Source: an uncultured Eubacteriales bacterium
Lineage (GTDB): Bacteria > Bacillota_A > Clostridia > Christensenellales > Aristaeellaceae
Direction: 5' to 3'
NCBI GenBank assembly: GCA_900313545.1
Contig: OMRS01000295.1
Location: 1-7,172, forward strand
DNA length: 7,172 bases
Part shown: positions 6,270-7,172 of the stretch, piece after piece
Numbering within the stretch: position 1 is the stretch's first letter
Layout: each line of letters begins with the position of its first letter
Program-made: the position numbers and the translations under genes
Notes under the pieces: model-generated
What the model was told of the DNA's origin: nothing
What the model saw: the letters and a program-made list of their open reading frames with translations, nothing else
Database searches by the model: none

Positions 6270-6539
6270 TCAAACTGTAAAACGCTTTGTGGACGCAATG
6301 GTCAGATCATCATCGGAAAGACCTTCGATTTCGGTCAGGATTTCTTCGGTTTCTTCATCAGAAGCATCCTGAACGTTTGCGGTAAGTCGGTAGAAAGGAT
6401 CGCTCTTGAGTTCGGCGATATACCCTTTGACTGCATTCTTTATCAAGTCTGTGACAGACATATTGAATACACCGGCGACATGCTTCATGTCAAGAATTTC
6501 CGCTTCATCCATTTTGAAATTCATTGCTCTCGTTGCCAC
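6270..6539 (-). CDS. Type II antitoxin with ribbon-helix-helix DNA-binding domain (RelB-like), GTG start
   Basis: The antitoxin binds and neutralises the downstream toxin and probably represses its own promoter. From GTG (6537-6539) it has 89 residues. The N-terminal ribbon-helix-helix shows strand TRAMNFKM (3-10), a first helix (11-24) and a second, SVTDLIKNAVKGYIAEL (28-44). DPFYRL (47-52) links to an acidic C-terminal half, DASDEETEEILTEIEGLSDDD (58-78), that should wrap the basic toxin. The frame stays open upstream to an ATG at 6657-6659, but AAGGAGG (6548-6554) lies eight bases before the GTG, and the two nearer ATGs (6564-6566, 6561-6563) fall at or before the predicted transcription start. 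The GTG is therefore the start. Composition is A/T-rich against the liv genes, consistent with acquisition. Confidence 0.87.
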   Translation of the reverse strand: MATRAMNFKMDEAEILDMKHVAGVFNMSVTDLIKNAVKGYIAELKSDPFYRLTANVQDASDEETEEILTEIEGLSDDDLTIASTKRFTV

Positions 6540-6547
6540 GGTCAACA

Positions 6548-6554
6548 CCTCCTT
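6548..6554 (-). promoter_or_regulatory. Ribosome binding site that fixes the antitoxin GTG start
   Basis: AAGGAGG on the minus strand, eight bases before the GTG at 6537-6539. It lies inside the longer open frame and is the main reason for rejecting the upstream ATG codons. Confidence 0.8.
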
Positions 6555-6567
6555 GTCGTTCATCATT

Positions 6568-6596
6568 AGTATATACCGTAAAGACGGTAATGACAA
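6568..6596 (-). promoter_or_regulatory. Sigma-A-type promoter of the toxin-antitoxin operon
   Basis: On the minus strand TTGTCA (6591-6596), a spacer of exactly 17 bases and TATACT (6568-6573); each box matches five of six consensus bases. The predicted start is near 6561, leaving a leader of about 22 bases before the antitoxin GTG. Confidence 0.82.
6574..6589. promoter_or_regulatory. Inverted-repeat operator inside the toxin-antitoxin promoter spacer
   Basis: TACCGT and ACGGTA are exact 6-base inverted repeats separated by 4 bases, filling the spacer between -35 and -10 and touching the -10 box. Ribbon-helix-helix antitoxins typically bind such short symmetric half-sites as dimers and repress their own operon. 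A related CGTAAAG also occurs at 6577-6583 and 6604-6610 and might mark a second, weaker site. Confidence 0.7.
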
Positions 6597-6646
6597 GTGG
6601 TATCGTAAAGTTATTTGTAAATTTTCTGAGAACGACCGGTGCAGGG

Positions 6647-6784
6647 CTACTTGCCCCACACCGAGCCGTCCTCATTGAAGATGTCATTGATCCTAAAATC
6701 GTGCCAAAAGTAGATATACACACATTTGTTATGAGTTCTAAATACTCTTTTATCATCCATTTGGATATCACACAAAAATTTCAT
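6647..6784 (-). CDS. Possible small ORF upstream of the toxin-antitoxin promoter, 45 residues, unknown
   Basis: An ATG at 6782-6784 opens 45 codons closed by TAG at 6647-6649. The product begins MKFLCDIQMDDKR, has an aromatic-rich centre (CVYIYFWHDF) and ends NEDGSVWGK, which reads like a real protein C-terminus. There is no ribosome binding site. A TATAAT (6796-6801) lies 11 bases upstream without a matching -35 box. An opposing plus-strand frame covers the same bases, so strand is uncertain. It may be a remnant of a gene whose front is lost. I do not recognise it. Confidence 0.22.
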   Translation of the reverse strand: MKFLCDIQMDDKRVFRTHNKCVYIYFWHDFRINDIFNEDGSVWGK

Positions 6785-6802
6785 TACAATTAAATATTAT
6801 AA

Positions 6803-6846
6803 GGCATCCGATTGTCGTGTTACGGTGTTCGGATGCCCTTTTGTTT
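6803..6846 (+). terminator. Long-loop hairpin, probable plus-strand terminator
   Basis: GGCATCCGA (6803-6811) pairs perfectly with TCGGATGCC (6829-6837) over a 17-base loop. On the plus strand the tail is C then TTTTGTTT; on the minus strand it is TTATAATATT, a poorer T-run. A plus-strand terminator is the best reading, yet no convincing plus-strand gene ends here, so it may have come with lost or decayed neighbouring DNA. Confidence 0.5.
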
Positions 6847-7113
6847 GCCATAGTTTTCTCTTTTTGGAGTATCTCTTTCTACAATCATTGCTGTCTGACT
6901 GACAAGATGAAATCGTATCGATAACAAGTGTCTATGTTACGTTGCCGCATTTTGATCCGGATATACCAATCGAGGACGTCCACGACGACCTTTTTTCAGC
7001 GGCTGCAGCATCGCGGATTTCGGGGGGAATGACGCCATGAGGACAGAGGACTGCGGGGAAATTCTCCAGGACCTGCAGAGCCGATCCCGGGAAAGCCGGA
7101 ACGGAAAAGATTT

Positions 7114-7130
7114 GGGGGAAAATCTCCCCC
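7114..7130. repeat. Short inverted repeat near right edge
   Basis: GGGGGA (7114-7119) and TCCCCC (7125-7130) are exact inverted repeats over a 5-base loop. The repeat ends 15 bases before the extended -10 element and could be an operator or simply G/C-rich structure. No T-run follows, so it is not a terminator. Confidence 0.35.
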
Positions 7131-7145
7131 GTGAGGTGGGGAGTA

Positions 7146-7154
7146 TGTTATAAT
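7146..7154 (+). promoter_or_regulatory. Extended -10 promoter element pointing out of the window
   Basis: TGTTATAAT gives the TGn motif plus a perfect TATAAT (7149-7154). The -35 position (about 7126-7131) is CCCCCG and does not match consensus, as is tolerated by extended -10 promoters. Transcription would begin near 7161 and run rightward, followed by a G-rich GGGGGGAGAG stretch that could be part of a leader or ribosome binding site. The gene served lies beyond the window. Confidence 0.5.
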
Positions 7155-7172
7155 TCCGGCGGGGGGAGAGAA

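Larger units (their letters stand above)
6847..7172. other. Gene-poor right flank, A/T-rich then G/C-rich
   Basis: No complete recognisable gene is seen. Composition turns from A/T-rich to G/C-rich near 6990-7020. Short coding-like pieces occur on both strands: on the minus strand a frame ending at 6937 carries KKGRRGRPRLVYPDQ, with an AT-hook-like RGRPR; on the plus strand a 38-codon ORF runs from ATG at 7037 to TAA at 7151-7153 without a good ribosome binding site. These overlap in the 6937-7038 area and cannot both be real. The right end carries an inverted repeat and an extended -10 promoter, described separately. Confidence 0.5.

Noticed and set aside
6257..6298. Longer toxin start at 6298
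   Set aside because: It would run back into the antitoxin gene, and GGAGG lies right before the ATG at 6254-6256.
6540..6659. Longer antitoxin form starting at 6659, 6566 or 6563
   Set aside because: These starts lie upstream of or at the predicted transcription start, and the ribosome binding site falls inside the extended frame, pointing to the GTG at 6537-6539.
7037..7153. 38-codon plus-strand ORF near the right edge
   Set aside because: Hydrophilic, plausible-looking product, but no convincing ribosome binding site, no recognised family, and its end overlaps the extended -10 promoter; not listed as a gene.
1..7172. CRISPR arrays, tRNA or rRNA genes, insertion-sequence ends
   Set aside because: No regularly spaced repeats, cloverleaf-like segments, rRNA-like stretches or matched terminal inverted repeats were seen on reading both strands; this was by eye, so tRNAscan-SE and ISfinder searches would be decisive.

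Overview
The window looks like a chromosomal segment of a high-GC member of the Clostridia (Bacillota). This is inferred from the cell-wall protein at the left end, whose C-terminal domain I associate with clostridial proteins, from strong GGAGG ribosome binding sites and sigma-A-type promoters, and from a RelB/RelE-type pair of a kind common in gut Firmicutes. No rRNA or other taxonomic marker is present, so genus-level placement is not possible.

Region 1 (1-790): the 3' part of a plus-strand gene for a peptidoglycan-binding protein, cut by the left edge. It ends at a strong hairpin with T-runs on both sides, which serves as a shared terminator for two convergent genes.

Region 2 (795-5531, minus strand): a complete five-gene branched-chain-amino-acid-type (HAAT family) ABC importer operon, transcribed right to left in the order livH, livM, livG, livF, livJ. 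The first four genes are packed with 3-base gaps or short overlaps. The substrate-binding protein gene is unusually last and is separated from livF by a 51-base gap holding a perfect 10-bp hairpin. A good sigma-A promoter (TTGACT, 18-base spacer, TACAAT) precedes livH, and a GGTGTTTT/AAAACACC palindrome sits just after the predicted transcription start. LivH and LivM form the channel, LivG and LivF the ATPase pair, and LivJ captures substrate outside the membrane. LivG lacks a recognisable LSGGQ signature while LivF keeps one, which suggests an asymmetric ATPase.

Region 3 (5560-6600, minus strand): a toxin-antitoxin operon with antitoxin first and toxin second, visibly richer in A/T than the liv genes. 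Its promoter has a perfect 17-base spacer that contains an inverted repeat (TACCGT-4-ACGGTA), the likely autoregulatory operator. A GNRA-loop terminator follows the toxin gene. Between this terminator and the liv promoter are a possible small ORF with a ribosome binding site and a weaker second terminator.

Region 4 (6600-7172): gene-poor, A/T-rich then G/C-rich. It has a possible 45-codon ORF, a long-loop hairpin terminator, short coding-like fragments that may be debris, and near the right edge an extended -10 promoter pointing out of the window.

No RNA gene, CRISPR array, intact mobile element or clearly new multi-gene system was seen. The most interesting items are the unassigned conserved-looking domain of the cell-wall protein, the operator embedded in the toxin-antitoxin promoter, the LivG signature loss and the liv leader palindrome.
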